Assembly: GCA_030652315.1 (NCBI GenBank)
Contig: JAUSAX010000129.1
Span: 1-46,973 of the forward strand
Length of the DNA: 46,973 bases
Origin: Afipia sp.
GTDB taxonomy: Bacteria; Pseudomonadota; Alphaproteobacteria; Rhizobiales; Xanthobacteraceae
Reading direction: 5' to 3'
The position numbers and the translations under genes are program-made. Below the pieces are notes generated by a model. That model saw nothing but the letters and a program-made list of their open reading frames with translations. It made no database searches and had not been told where the DNA came from. How positions within the stretch are numbered: position 1 is the first letter of the stretch; each line of letters starts with the position of its first letter. Shown here piece after piece: positions 26,466 to 36,040 of this stretch.

Positions 26466-27170
26466 TCAATCTGCAGCCGATGCACCCGAATCCGTCGATG
26501 CAAGAAAACGCTGCAACGATTGCCGCTGCTGCTCGATGGAACTCTGCCTGTCCCGCAGTTCCGGAGGTGCGGTCCAGCCCGGCTCTATCCCCGTCATGTC
26601 CGGCAATTCATGCGCGATGCCCTTGTGGCAATCAATGCAAGTCCGCTCCCCCGAAACCAGGAAACGGGCATGGATCTCAGCTGCACGCCGCGTCTGCTTG
26701 GTGAAATCCATGGCGATGGTGGAATGACAATTCCGGCATTCGAGCGAATCGTTGGCCTTGAGCCGCGCCCATTCATGCTTGGCGAGTTCGAGGCGCATAT
26801 CGAGAAACTTCTGCCGGGTCGAGATCGTGCCGAAGATCTTGCCCCAGACCTCCTTTGAGGCCTGCATCTTCCGCGCGATTTTGTCGGTCCAGTCGTGAGG
26901 CACATGACAATCGGGACATGTCGCGCGGACCCCGGATCTGTTCGTAAAATGGATGGTCCGCTGAAGTTCCTGATACACGTTGTCGTGCATTTCATGACAG
27001 GACGTACAGAATTTTTCCGTGTTGGTGATTTCAAGCGCAGTGTTGAACGCGCCCCAGAACATTACCCCGCACAGGAAACCGCCAAGCGTCAGGAAGCCCA
27101 GGCTGAAATAGGTGCTCGGCCGGCTCGCGATCCCCCAGAACCACCGCAGCAGAGCTTTCAATCTCGCCAT
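26466..27170 (-). CDS. napC: NapC, membrane-anchored tetraheme cytochrome c
   Basis: 234 aa from ATG 27170, with GAGAG ahead; the frame stays open upstream but that part is not NapC-like. One N-terminal helix (about residues 22-45) anchors it in the inner membrane. Four heme sites follow: CTSCH, CPDCH, CRNCH and CIDCH, as in NapC/NirT quinol dehydrogenases. It takes electrons from quinol and passes them to NapB in the periplasm. It starts 8 bp past the napB stop, in the napEDABC order. Confidence 0.95.
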   Translation of the reverse strand: MARLKALLRWFWGIASRPSTYFSLGFLTLGGFLCGVMFWGAFNTALEITNTEKFCTSCHEMHDNVYQELQRTIHFTNRSGVRATCPDCHVPHDWTDKIARKMQASKEVWGKIFGTISTRQKFLDMRLELAKHEWARLKANDSLECRNCHSTIAMDFTKQTRRAAEIHARFLVSGERTCIDCHKGIAHELPDMTGIEPGWTAPPELRDRQSSIEQQRQSLQRFLASTDSGASAAD

Positions 27171-27177
27171 GTCGCTC

Positions 27178-27675
27178 TCACTGCTTTGGGTCACGGACCA
27201 GAAGCATGTCCTGGAACGTATTCGGCACAAGCGGCGCGGCGTCGGTCTGCTGGACATGGCAGGCTGTGCAGAAATATCGCCGCGGGGTCACATCGGCGAT
27301 GACCTGGCCGTCACGATCCATGAAATGTGTGACGCTGATCATTGGCGCGCCGGAGGCTTCAGTGTACTGGCGCCGATGGCAGTCGAGGCAGCGGTTCGTT
27401 CGCAGCGTGAGCTGATAGTTGTCGATCGAGTGTGGAATCACCGGCGGCTGTTCCGGATAGTTGCGCATCACACGCCTGTCGTCCGTGACCGGGCGCGCAA
27501 TGGGCGGGATCGGCACCTCATTCATGGGAGAGGCGTTCCCGGTGACACGCGGCACGATCTTCGGCGCATTCTGCGCATAGATCGCGCCCGCCAACAGAAT
27601 CAACGACCCACTGAGAACCGCGCCCAACAGGCAGCGGCCCAGCCCACTCAAACCGGGGTGATCTTGACCGCGCAT
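27178..27675 (-). CDS. napB: NapB, diheme subunit of periplasmic nitrate reductase
   Basis: 165 aa from ATG 27675, inside the end of napA (28-bp overlap). It has a signal peptide with core [19 protein letters not shown], and two heme motifs, CLDCH and CTACH, with the distal ligands typical of NapB ([18 protein letters not shown]). It passes electrons from NapC to NapA. Length fits the family. Confidence 0.95.
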   Translation of the reverse strand: MRGQDHPGLSGLGRCLLGAVLSGSLILLAGAIYAQNAPKIVPRVTGNASPMNEVPIPPIARPVTDDRRVMRNYPEQPPVIPHSIDNYQLTLRTNRCLDCHRRQYTEASGAPMISVTHFMDRDGQVIADVTPRRYFCTACHVQQTDAAPLVPNTFQDMLLVRDPKQ

Positions 27676-30143
27676 TTTTTGAAATCCGTTTGTTTCGAAA
27701 TCGGATCGGTAGCGTCGAGCGTCGCCTTGTTGATGAGCTGGCTTGCGTCGAACCACGGTACGAACACCACGCCGCGCGGCATCCGGTTGCGGCCGCGAAT
27801 ATCGACGCGCGTCCTGATCTCGCCGCGACGGGACGCAAGCTTGACCTCAGCGCCCTGATTAATGCCGCGCTCGCGCGCGTCCTCGGCATGCATGAAGCAG
27901 AGCGCACCCGGGAACGCCTTGTACAACTCTGGCACCCGCATCGTCATCGAGCCTGAGTGCCAATGCTCCAGCACGCGGCCAGTGACGAGCCAGATGTCGA
28001 ACTCTTTGTCCGGCGATTCCGCCGGCGGCTCGTAAGGCACCGCGATGATCCGTGCTTTGCCGTCGGGATGGCCGTAGAACTCGATGCCTTTTCCAGGTTT
28101 AACATAAGGATCGAAACCTTCGCGATAGCGCCAGCGGGTTTCCTTGCCGTTGACCACCGGCCATCGCAAACCGCGCACCTCATGATAGGTATCAAACGGC
28201 GCGAGGTCGTGGCCGTGTCCCCGCCCGAACGATGCGTATTCCTCGAACATGCCTTTCTGTACATAGAACCCGAATGCCTTCGATTCATGGTTCTCATACT
28301 CGGCCGGAATTTCAGTCGTCGCAAATCGATCTACATTGCCGTTGCGGAACAACACTTCGAACAGCGTCTTGCCTCGATAGTTCGGATTAGCCTGCAGGAT
28401 ATCCTGCGGCCAAACTTCATCGGTGGTGAATCGCTTGGAAAACTCCATCATCTGCCAGAGGTCCGACCGCGCCTCACCGGGCGCTTTCACCAACTGGCGC
28501 CAGAAATGCGTTCGGCGCTCGGCATTGCCGTAGGCGCCTTCCTTCTCCACCCACATCGCGGCCGGCAGGATGACGTCAGCCGCCATTGCGGTGACGGTGG
28601 GATAGGCATCAGACACCACGATGAAGTTATCGGGATTGCGGTAGCCGGGATACGTCTCCCGGCTGTTGTTGGGCGCGGCCTGCAGGTTGTTGTTGACCTG
28701 GATCCAGTAGAAATTGAGCTTGCCGTCGCGCAGCATCCGATCCTGCTCGACCGCATGATATCCCGGCTTTTCGGGGATCAGACCATGCGGCACGCGCCAT
28801 AGTTCCTCGGCGTGCTTGCGGTGTTCAGGGTTGGTCACCGTCATGTCCGCCGGCAGACGGTGCGCGAAGGTGCCGACCTCCCGCGCGGTGCCACATGCTG
28901 ACGGCTGGCCGGTCAACGAGAACGGCGAATTGCCGGGCTCGGAGATTTTTCCAGTCAGCAGATGGATGTTGTAGACAAGCTGGTTGGCCCATACGCCGCG
29001 CACATGCTGGTTGAAGCCCATGGTCCACAGCGACATCACCTTGCGCGACGGATCGGCATAGAGTTCGGCGAGTTCCTGAAGGAAGCCGCGTTCCACGCCG
29101 GTGAGCTCCGAGACTTTCTCCAGCGTGTAGTCCTTCACGAATTTCGCATAAGCGTCGAAATCTATCGGCTCCGTCGCGGCGGGATTAGCCGCGCCTTTGG
29201 CCTTCATTTCGCCCGGACTGTCCGGCCGCAGTCCGTAGCCGATATCGGTTGCGCCCTTCACGAACGCCGTGTGTTTCTTGACGAAATCCTGGTTGACGCG
29301 GCCGGTCATGATAATGTGGTTGGCGATGTAGTTGAGAATGGCGAGATCCGTTCCCGGCTTGAACACGATCGGAATGTCAGCAAGGTCCGAACTGCGATGA
29401 GTAAAGGTGGAGAGCACCGCGACCTTGACGTGCGGATGACTCAGGCGTCGGTCGGTCAGACGCGTCCACAGGATCGGATGCATCTCGGCCATGTTCGAAC
29501 CCCACAGCACGAATGCGTCGGCAGCCTCGAAATCATCGTAGCAACCCATCGGCTCGTCGGCGCCGAACGTGCGCATGAAAGCGTAAGCCGCAGACGCCAT
29601 GCAATGGCGAGCATTGGGATCGAGATTGTTGGAACGGAAGCCCGCCCGCATCAGCTTGGTTGCCGCATACCCCTCCCAGATGGTCCACTGACCTGAGCCG
29701 AACATACCGAGCGCGGTGGGGCCTTTCTCCTTGAGAACCTTCTTGGCGCGAGCGGCCATGGTGTCGAAGGCCTCGTCCCAGCCCACTGGCTCGAACTCGC
29801 CATTCTTGTCGTAGACACCGTTCTTCTTGCGCATCAGCGGCGTCGTCAGGCGGTCGCCGCCATACATGATCTTCGACAGGAAGTAGCCTTTGATGCAGTT
29901 CAGGCCGCGATTGACTTCCGCCAGCGTGTCGCCATGGGTTGCCACCACCTTGCCACCCTTGACGCCGACCATGACGCCACATCCGGTGCCACAGAAGCGG
30001 CACGGCGCCTTGGACCATTTGATCTCCAGCGATCCAATTCCCTCGGCGACCGGCTGCGCCACCGCCGGAACGGTGATGTTCGCAGCAGCAGCGGCGATGG
30101 CGGCGGCCTGGGCCTTGAGCATGTCGCGACGCGAAAGACTCAT
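27648..30143 (-). CDS. napA: NapA, catalytic subunit of periplasmic nitrate reductase
   Basis: 831 aa, as expected. It has a Tat signal (SRRDMLK, residues 4-10). Cys48, Cys51, Cys55 and Cys83 bind the [4Fe-4S] cluster, and Cys181 (ARHCMASAA) is the molybdenum ligand. The rest matches bis-MGD molybdopterin oxidoreductases. It reduces nitrate to nitrite in the periplasm. Its start overlaps the end of napD by 4 bp, and its end overlaps napB. NapD, just upstream, binds the Tat signal during maturation. Confidence 0.97.
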   Translation of the reverse strand: MSLSRRDMLKAQAAAIAAAAANITVPAVAQPVAEGIGSLEIKWSKAPCRFCGTGCGVMVGVKGGKVVATHGDTLAEVNRGLNCIKGYFLSKIMYGGDRLTTPLMRKKNGVYDKNGEFEPVGWDEAFDTMAARAKKVLKEKGPTALGMFGSGQWTIWEGYAATKLMRAGFRSNNLDPNARHCMASAAYAFMRTFGADEPMGCYDDFEAADAFVLWGSNMAEMHPILWTRLTDRRLSHPHVKVAVLSTFTHRSSDLADIPIVFKPGTDLAILNYIANHIIMTGRVNQDFVKKHTAFVKGATDIGYGLRPDSPGEMKAKGAANPAATEPIDFDAYAKFVKDYTLEKVSELTGVERGFLQELAELYADPSRKVMSLWTMGFNQHVRGVWANQLVYNIHLLTGKISEPGNSPFSLTGQPSACGTAREVGTFAHRLPADMTVTNPEHRKHAEELWRVPHGLIPEKPGYHAVEQDRMLRDGKLNFYWIQVNNNLQAAPNNSRETYPGYRNPDNFIVVSDAYPTVTAMAADVILPAAMWVEKEGAYGNAERRTHFWRQLVKAPGEARSDLWQMMEFSKRFTTDEVWPQDILQANPNYRGKTLFEVLFRNGNVDRFATTEIPAEYENHESKAFGFYVQKGMFEEYASFGRGHGHDLAPFDTYHEVRGLRWPVVNGKETRWRYREGFDPYVKPGKGIEFYGHPDGKARIIAVPYEPPAESPDKEFDIWLVTGRVLEHWHSGSMTMRVPELYKAFPGALCFMHAEDARERGINQGAEVKLASRRGEIRTRVDIRGRNRMPRGVVFVPWFDASQLINKATLDATDPISKQTDFKKCAVKITPV

Positions 30144-30451
30144 CGTTCCTCTCCATGCTCAGGAGTTTCGTCGATCTGCTCGAACACCATGTTAGCGGAC
30201 AACACGCCTTCCCATCCCGAAATCTCGGCGAGCCGCGCGCCAAGCACCCCGCTGTCCGGCCCTTCGAGCACGATGACGATCTTCGACGCATTCCGGTGAT
30301 GGACTTCGACCTCGGGGAGCGCCGACAACAGCTTCTCGACATTCGCGAGATGCTTCGGCAGCACCGAGATCACGGCGCTCGAAATGTGCACGACCGGCGC
30401 CTGCAGTCGCCCTGACAGCAATGTTCGCCGCGAAAGTCCGGACTCATTCAT
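30140..30451 (-). CDS. napD: NapD, chaperone for NapA maturation
   Basis: 103 aa. It has the NapD fold signature: [31 protein letters not shown], later [11 protein letters not shown], as in small ferredoxin-like proteins that bind the NapA Tat signal. The first ~15 residues (LSRRTLLSG) look Tat-like themselves, a known feature of some NapD proteins. Coupled to napA (4-bp overlap). Confidence 0.93.
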   Translation of the reverse strand: MNESGLSRRTLLSGRLQAPVVHISSAVISVLPKHLANVEKLLSALPEVEVHHRNASKIVIVLEGPDSGVLGARLAEISGWEGVLSANMVFEQIDETPEHGEER

Positions 30452-30460
30452 GACCGTTCC

Positions 30461-30655
30461 TCAGTGCGGCGGACCCGGAGGCCCCAACACCAATTGCGAC
30501 ATCCAAACGAGAAAACCAAAACCGCCGACGACGCCGACGGCGACGACAGGCCAGATCAGGGCTGCGATGATGAAGAATACGATGAACTCGTCGCGCCGGG
30601 TGCTCGGAGGCGCCGAGTGATCTCTGGCTTCGGACTCGTTTGAAACGGTGTCCAT
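30461..30655 (-). CDS. napE: NapE, small membrane protein of the nap operon
   Basis: 64 aa from ATG 30655; the track-style longer start at 30688 adds 11 residues without support. After a polar N-terminus, the sequence RRDEFIVFFIIAALIWPVVAV and a following hydrophobic stretch give one helix typical of NapE. It leads the operon napEDABC, 9 bp before napD. The role of NapE is unclear in all species. Confidence 0.88.
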   Translation of the reverse strand: MDTVSNESEARDHSAPPSTRRDEFIVFFIIAALIWPVVAVGVVGGFGFLVWMSQLVLGPPGPPH

Positions 30656-30810
30656 GATCGCGCCTTTTGCAAGGGCATCCAAAGTCAATCCAGACTATCC
30701 GAGACAGACAAGGCCAGCAAGACAAAACGGGCCCGCGCCTGCGTCTGAAAAAAGGAGCATCGTGCAACCGCGCTGTGTCGGTGTGCTGATCGATAGGTTA
30801 ACGAAACCAA

Positions 30811-30966
30811 TCAACTCAGCGGTTCGTCCGTCTCCTGATGAAGGATGCGCTCCGCCGCCCCGTCGAGATCTTCGTACTGCCCGCTCCCAAGCGACCACAT
30901 GAACGTCAGGAGACCCGTGAGCCCGAGGCCGATCGCGATTGGTATGAGATAATAGTAGTCCGTCAT
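30811..30966 (-). CDS. ccoS: CcoS/FixS, cbb3 oxidase assembly protein
   Basis: 51 aa, too short for many gene callers. It reads MTDYYYLIPIAIGLGLTGLL, one helix, then WSLGSGQYEDLDGAAERIL, which is the CcoS signature (GQYDDLEGxAxRIL). CcoS is needed for cofactor insertion into cbb3 oxidase. Its ATG overlaps the ccoI stop (ATGA). Confidence 0.95.
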   Translation of the reverse strand: MTDYYYLIPIAIGLGLTGLLTFMWSLGSGQYEDLDGAAERILHQETDEPLS

Positions 30967-33212
30967 TCGGCTGCCTCGACGAAGCGAGCGACCTGTGCGG
31001 TTTCCTTCTTTGGCGATGTTCGTCCTGCGGGTCCGGAAAGACGGAGCGCATTCATAACAACGAGAATCGAAGAGCCCGACATCGCAACCGCGGCGACCAG
31101 AGGGGTTACGTAACCCGCCACGGCCACCGGCACCGCAATGACGTTGTATGCGACCGCTAGTATCAGATTTTCATGTATGAGTCGCTTCGCCCGTCGCGCA
31201 ATTCGCACGGCCAGCGGAACCGCGATCAAGCTCTCCTGAAGAAACACGACGTCGGCGGCCTGCCGTCCGACATCGGCGGCAGACGACGGCGCGATGGAAG
31301 CATGAGCTGCGGCAAGGGCCGGAGCGTCGTTCAAGCCGTCTCCGACCATCAATACTTTGTGGCCTGCGGCACGCAGCTTGATGATCCGCGCCACCTTGTC
31401 GCTCGGCATCAGTTCCGCAGTCGCTTCGATCCCAAGGAGTCCGCCGAGCCGTTGGACCCGCGCCTCACTGTCTCCCGAGACGATTTCCACATCCAGTCCT
31501 TCGCTGGTCAACGCCGCGACAGCTTCTTCCGCACCCGGGCGCATCCGGTCGTGAAAATCGAAAGCAGCGATGATCCGGCCTGCCCTGGACAGGACGACGG
31601 ACGATTCTTCGCCGGCACCCTGCTGCGAAGCCCAGGACGGCCGCCCTAGCTTGATCGCGTCAGCGCCAAGGCGCGCCTCCAGCCCCAGTCCGGGGCGCTC
31701 AACAATCCCGTCGAGCGATGGCGCTCCGTCAGGGACCAGCGCTTGCGCGATCGCGCGTGAATACGGATGAGATGAACGAGATGCGAGCGCCGCCGCGATG
31801 GATAGCGCCTGCTGGTTGCCGGCGCGGACAACCAGCTGCGGGTCTCCCGACGTGAGCGTCCCTGTCTTGTCGAGCAGGACCGTGTCGATTTCAGCGAGCT
31901 TCTCCAGCGCACCGCCGTCCTTCACCATCACACCCGCTTCGAACAGGCGCCGCGATGCCACGACCTGCACCATCGGCACCGCCAGGCCGAGCGCGCAAGG
32001 ACAGGTGATGATAAGCACAGCGATCGCAATCGTGATCGCGCGATGGAAATCTCCGGTCGCGAACAACCAGCCGACGAAAGCGACAAGAGCCGTGAGGTGC
32101 ACCACGGGCGCATACATCGCCGCCGCACGGTCCGCGATCCGGCGATATGCCGAGCGCCCCTGCTCCGCAGCCTCCATCAACCGCACCATTTCCGCGAGAA
32201 ACGAGTCGCTCGCGTTTGCGTTTGCCACAACCGTCAGCGGTCCCGTCAGGTTCAGCGAGCCGGCGCGAAGAATCGAGCCGACTTCCGCCACCTGCGGCGC
32301 ACTTTCCCCCGAGATAATGGAAACATCGATATCGGAAACGCCCTGCTTCACCGTGGCATCGACCGGAACGCGGTCTCCAGCCGCGACAAGCAGCAACATG
32401 CCCGGCCTGACTTCAGCAACAGGGATAAACGTATGACGTCCGTCGTCGCCAGCGAGCCGGGCGACGCGTGCGGCGAGACGTGCCAACCCCGTGACAGCGC
32501 TACGCGCCCGTTCCCGCATCATGTGATCGAGCGTGCGGCCGATGAGCAGGAAAAAGAGCAGCGATATCGCAGCATCGAAATAGGCGTGCGGCCCGCGAAC
32601 GACCGTCTCGTAAAGGCTGAGGGCGAAAGCCAGCAGGACCCCGATCGAGATCGGAACGTCCATGTTGGTGCGTCCGTGCCGGAGACTCCGCCAAGCTGAA
32701 CGGAAGAAGACGCGACCTGAGTAGGCCAGCGCCGGAAGTGCAATGAACGCGGACAACAGGTGAAAGAGGTCGCGGGAATCGGCATCCGCGCCCGACCATA
32801 TCGATACCGACAACAGCATGATGTTGCTTGACGCGAAACCGCTGACAGCGAGCGCCTTGATCAACTCGGAGAAAACGGGATCGCCCCGCGAGGATTCGAC
32901 GTCGAACAGATGCGCGTCGAAGCCTGCGCCCTTCAACGTCTCGATGAACGCCGGAACCGGTCCGTCGCCACGCCAGCGGATGGTCACCCGTTTCGTCGAG
33001 AGATTGACGCGGGCATGCTCCACACCCGGCAGCCTCAACAATTCACGCTCGATCGTCGCGATGCACGCGCCGCAGTGAATACCGCGCACCGAGAGATCCG
33101 TCTGCCGTAATCCACCGCCAACGTCGCGGCTTGCCAGCCGAACCTCTTCTCCGATCGCACCGGATTCGGCAGCGATCGCCGCGACAGCCAGACCTGTGTC
33201 GCAACAACTCAT
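30963..33212 (-). CDS. ccoI: CcoI/FixI, copper-transporting P1B-type ATPase for cbb3 oxidase
   Basis: 749 aa. It has an N-terminal heavy-metal domain with GIHCGAC (Cys47, Cys50), and a cysteine pair at residues 3-4. The transmembrane Cys-Pro-Cys lies at 404-406, with DKTGT at 449-453, SGES near 301 and GDGLNDAPALA in the hinge. These mark a copper-exporting P1B-ATPase; CcoI feeds copper to the cbb3 catalytic subunit. It sits between the DUF2189 gene and ccoS. Confidence 0.95.
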   Translation of the reverse strand: MSCCDTGLAVAAIAAESGAIGEEVRLASRDVGGGLRQTDLSVRGIHCGACIATIERELLRLPGVEHARVNLSTKRVTIRWRGDGPVPAFIETLKGAGFDAHLFDVESSRGDPVFSELIKALAVSGFASSNIMLLSVSIWSGADADSRDLFHLLSAFIALPALAYSGRVFFRSAWRSLRHGRTNMDVPISIGVLLAFALSLYETVVRGPHAYFDAAISLLFFLLIGRTLDHMMRERARSAVTGLARLAARVARLAGDDGRHTFIPVAEVRPGMLLLVAAGDRVPVDATVKQGVSDIDVSIISGESAPQVAEVGSILRAGSLNLTGPLTVVANANASDSFLAEMVRLMEAAEQGRSAYRRIADRAAAMYAPVVHLTALVAFVGWLFATGDFHRAITIAIAVLIITCPCALGLAVPMVQVVASRRLFEAGVMVKDGGALEKLAEIDTVLLDKTGTLTSGDPQLVVRAGNQQALSIAAALASRSSHPYSRAIAQALVPDGAPSLDGIVERPGLGLEARLGADAIKLGRPSWASQQGAGEESSVVLSRAGRIIAAFDFHDRMRPGAEEAVAALTSEGLDVEIVSGDSEARVQRLGGLLGIEATAELMPSDKVARIIKLRAAGHKVLMVGDGLNDAPALAAAHASIAPSSAADVGRQAADVVFLQESLIAVPLAVRIARRAKRLIHENLILAVAYNVIAVPVAVAGYVTPLVAAVAMSGSSILVVMNALRLSGPAGRTSPKKETAQVARFVEAAE

Positions 33213-33227
33213 AACGCACTCCTCCGA

Positions 33228-34025
33228 TCAGGCCGGATTCTCCGCGCACATCGTCCGATAGGAATGCCAGGTCGCATGACCGAGCACAGGAAAGACCACG
33301 ATCATACCCAACAGCCCTGTCGCAAGACTCAAGACGATAAGAACCAGCATGATCGCAGCCCATGTCAGCATCACCGGCAGATTGTGCCACACCAGCGCCA
33401 TGCTCCTTCCCATCGCCGTCAAGGCGTCGATGCGCTGATCGAGCAGCATCGGTATCGAAAACGCGCTGACAGCAAACGCGAAGGCGGAGAACAAGCCTCC
33501 CACCGCGCTGCCGACCAGCAGCATCGCGTAGCCGGTCCCGGTCGTCAGCAGCATCGCGACGATGTGATCGAGACCCGGAAACGGGCGGACCCCGAAGAAC
33601 AGTGCATAAATGATAACAGCGGCGCGCATCCACAAAAGCGTCAGCATGACCAGCAACGCGCCGGCAAACAGCACCTGCCCGCCGGATTTAGGCTTGACCA
33701 GCATCATGTTGAGAAGGCTGACCGGCCTCCCCTCGGAAATCCGCTTGCTCTTCTCATAGAGTCCGATGCCGAGGATTGGCCCCATCACCATGAAGCCGGC
33801 GAATGCAGGAAACAGAATGTAGTCCCAGCCGAAGACAAACAGCCCAACAGTGGTGGCTACCGATACAAGATAGACCAGCAAACCATATCCGAGACTTGCT
33901 CCCGGATTAATCTTGAAATCCTTCCAGCCGGCCGACAGCCATTGCAGCGCCGCGGCATTCGGGACATCGCGCTTCCATGGCTTCTCGCGGGGCAGCGGTG
34001 GAACAAGAACAGGAATGGTCGCCAT
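33228..34025 (-). CDS. DUF2189 multi-spanning membrane protein
   Basis: 265 aa from ATG 34025; upstream in-frame sequence overlaps the small neighbouring gene in the wrong frame and is rejected. About six hydrophobic helices follow a polar N-terminus (WKRDVPNAAALQWLSAGWKDF), the start signature of DUF2189 proteins. No function is known. Here it lies within the cbb3 oxidase operon between ccoP and ccoI, where fixG and fixH usually stand, so a link to oxidase assembly or low-oxygen physiology is likely but unproven. Confidence 0.82.
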   Translation of the reverse strand: MATIPVLVPPLPREKPWKRDVPNAAALQWLSAGWKDFKINPGASLGYGLLVYLVSVATTVGLFVFGWDYILFPAFAGFMVMGPILGIGLYEKSKRISEGRPVSLLNMMLVKPKSGGQVLFAGALLVMLTLLWMRAAVIIYALFFGVRPFPGLDHIVAMLLTTGTGYAMLLVGSAVGGLFSAFAFAVSAFSIPMLLDQRIDALTAMGRSMALVWHNLPVMLTWAAIMLVLIVLSLATGLLGMIVVFPVLGHATWHSYRTMCAENPA

Positions 34026-34035
34026 GATCTCGGCC

Positions 34036-34248
34036 TCAACGTGTTTGCGGATTGCACGACGAGCGCGCGGCTCCGAACCGCGCACCGTCAGGCGCGGTTT
34101 CACCCACGCGCGCATGGGTGACGCATTCCGGCTGCGACATGACCGCCATGTAAACCAGATGCGCGTTTGCCCCGATCACCAGCAGCAATCCGGCGCTGAC
34201 CGCGAGCCATAGTACGACCTTCGGCGATCGAAGCGTGATCCGGTTCAT
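34036..34248 (-). CDS. Small membrane-anchored protein coupled to ccoP
   Basis: 70 aa. Its ATG overlaps the ccoP stop (ATGA), which strongly supports translation. One N-terminal helix (VVLWLAVSAGLLLVIGANAHLVYMAV) is followed by a short polar tail with two cysteines. I recognise no named family. It occupies the place of fixG/fixH; the single helix with N-A-H-L-V-Y recalls the FixH/CcoH N-terminal anchor only loosely. Function unknown, probably an oxidase-associated peptide. Confidence 0.7.
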   Translation of the reverse strand: MNRITLRSPKVVLWLAVSAGLLLVIGANAHLVYMAVMSQPECVTHARVGETAPDGARFGAARSSCNPQTR

Positions 34249-35126
34249 CGCGCGGTCCTCGGCAGGTCTGTCAGATAAAGCGCCAGAATCTTGCGGTCGA
34301 GAGCGGACAGCCGCTCATCCCAAGTCGGCATCTTTCCCTGCCGCCCGCTCCAGACCGATGAACTGACCGATTGCAGATCGCCACCGTAGATCCAAAAGTG
34401 GTCTGTAAGGTCCGGCGCGCCCATCTCGGTCTTTCCCTTGCCGTCGTCGCCGTGACAGGCGGCGCAGTTCGCCGCGAAAACGGCCTTGCCGGCACCAAGT
34501 CTCGGAGCGGGTGTATCACGCGCGACTTTCGGATCTGACAGGCTCCGCACGTAGTCGACGACGTCATCGACTTCCCGCTCCTTCAGAACACCATCCCGGC
34601 CGAAGGCCATCATCTGCGAGGCGCGGCTGTCCTTGTGCGACGAATTGATCCCGACGCGGATCGTCTCCGCGACCGTCGCTGGATCCCCGCCCCACAGCCA
34701 TGAACCATTCGTCAGACTTGGATATCCTTTTGAGCCTTGCGCGCTGGATCCATGACAGGCCGCGCAATTTTCTCGGTACAGCGTCTGACCTGTCTGCCGG
34801 ACGATTCGCATCAGCTTGGGATCTTGCCGGATGTCATCATAGCTCTTGGCTTCGATCTGATCGCTCCACGTCTTTCGCTCCGCAGCAGCCTCCCGCAGAT
34901 CGGCTTCGAGGGTGGTGCGCTGGTCGATGCCGAGCAACCCTTTCGTGAAGGTCACCCCGGTCGGCCAGGCCGGCATCAGAATCCAGTATGCGACGCTGAA
35001 CAGCGCTGTCGCAATCAGGAACAGGTAGACCGCACGCGGAACGGGCGTGTTGAGTTCCTTGATCCCACCCCACTCGTGACCGGTCGTCAGATATCCCGTG
35101 TGCGGGTCGCGCTCCTCTACCGCCAT
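34245..35126 (-). CDS. ccoP: CcoP/FixP, diheme cytochrome c subunit of cbb3 oxidase
   Basis: 293 aa from ATG 35126. The start MAVEERDPHTGYLTTGHEWG is the usual CcoP beginning (D-x-x-TG ... HEWDGI). One helix lies at about residues 31-53 (PRAVYLFLIATALFSVAYWI), then two cytochrome c domains each with NCAACHG. It brings electrons from cytochrome c to CcoO. It overlaps ccoQ by 10 bp. Confidence 0.97.
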   Translation of the reverse strand: MAVEERDPHTGYLTTGHEWGGIKELNTPVPRAVYLFLIATALFSVAYWILMPAWPTGVTFTKGLLGIDQRTTLEADLREAAAERKTWSDQIEAKSYDDIRQDPKLMRIVRQTGQTLYRENCAACHGSSAQGSKGYPSLTNGSWLWGGDPATVAETIRVGINSSHKDSRASQMMAFGRDGVLKEREVDDVVDYVRSLSDPKVARDTPAPRLGAGKAVFAANCAACHGDDGKGKTEMGAPDLTDHFWIYGGDLQSVSSSVWSGRQGKMPTWDERLSALDRKILALYLTDLPRTAR

Positions 35127-35305
35127 GATTCGTCCTTCGACGGCTTGTCCTCGTTGCCGAGGATCGATTGCGCAGCCGCGTCGAACTGTTTGCGGTTTGA
35201 CGGCCAATACGCATAGACGACAATCACCGCCGACATTGCGATCAGATAAAACAAACCGAAGGACTTGGAGAACCAAACCGTGAAGTCATGATCAATCGGC
35301 ATCAT
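35117..35305 (-). CDS. ccoQ: CcoQ/FixQ, small subunit of cbb3 oxidase
   Basis: 62 aa with one helix (FGLFYLIAMSAVIVVYAYWP) and a polar tail after NRKQFDAAAQSIL, the CcoQ pattern. CcoQ stabilises the oxidase complex. The start overlaps the ccoO stop (ATGA); a second ATG is the next codon. Confidence 0.95.
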   Translation of the reverse strand: MMPIDHDFTVWFSKSFGLFYLIAMSAVIVVYAYWPSNRKQFDAAAQSILGNEDKPSKDESWR

Positions 35306-36039
35306 TGAGCCCCCGAGGCTGCAGTCTTCTGCGCGGCATCTGTCAGCTTTCCGAGAATCTGGAGATAGGCGACAAGCGCGTCCATCTCCGTCAATTCGCC
35401 CGGGCGGCCATCGAAGGCGCGGACGTTCGTGGCCTCCCCGTATCGCTTAACCACGCCCTCAGCGCGCGGGGAATCCGGGGCGGCCTGGCCGTATGCATCT
35501 GCAGCCGCGTTGGCGATCATCTCGTCCGTGTACGGAACTCCGACCTTGCGAAGCGCCGCAAGATGTTTGCCGAGATCATCGTTGCGCAAGGAAGTGCGTC
35601 CTAGCCATGAGTAATGAGGCATGACCGACTCCGGCACGACATCGCGAGGATTGTTGAGATGCGCCACATGCCACTCATCCGAATACTTTCCACCCAGACG
35701 CGCGATGTCGGGGCCCGTTCGTTTCGAGCCCCACAGCATCGGGTGATCGTACTTGGACTCGACCGCGAGCGAGTACGGTCCGTAGCGTTCGACTTCATCA
35801 CGAAGCGTGCGAGTCATCTGGGAGTGGCAGGCGTAGCATCCCTCCCGAATGTAGATGTTGCGCCCGGCGACCTCGAGCGGCGTGTAGACGCGCATGTTCG
35901 GCGCCTCCTCCACCGTCTGATGGATCGTGAAGAGCGGAGCGATCTCGACGGCGCCACCGATACTCGCGACGCCAATGATCGCAAGTACGAAGCCGATGGT
36001 TTTCCTCTCGAGACGATAATGCAGACCAAAGAAACTCAT
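35302..36039 (-). CDS. ccoO: CcoO/FixO, monoheme cytochrome c subunit of cbb3 oxidase
   Basis: 245 aa. It has an N-terminal helix (about residues 13-35) and the heme motif CYACH in REGCYACHSQMTR, with downstream Met ligand region VMPHY. CcoO receives electrons from CcoP and hands them to CcoN. It begins 1 bp after the ccoN stop region, in the ccoNOQP order. Confidence 0.97.
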   Translation of the reverse strand: MSFFGLHYRLERKTIGFVLAIIGVASIGGAVEIAPLFTIHQTVEEAPNMRVYTPLEVAGRNIYIREGCYACHSQMTRTLRDEVERYGPYSLAVESKYDHPMLWGSKRTGPDIARLGGKYSDEWHVAHLNNPRDVVPESVMPHYSWLGRTSLRNDDLGKHLAALRKVGVPYTDEMIANAAADAYGQAAPDSPRAEGVVKRYGEATNVRAFDGRPGELTEMDALVAYLQILGKLTDAAQKTAASGAQ

Positions 36040-36040
36040 G

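Noticed and set aside
33264..34121. 285-aa plus-strand frame
   Set aside because: Antisense of the DUF2189 gene; His/Gln/Arg-rich composition typical of a shadow.
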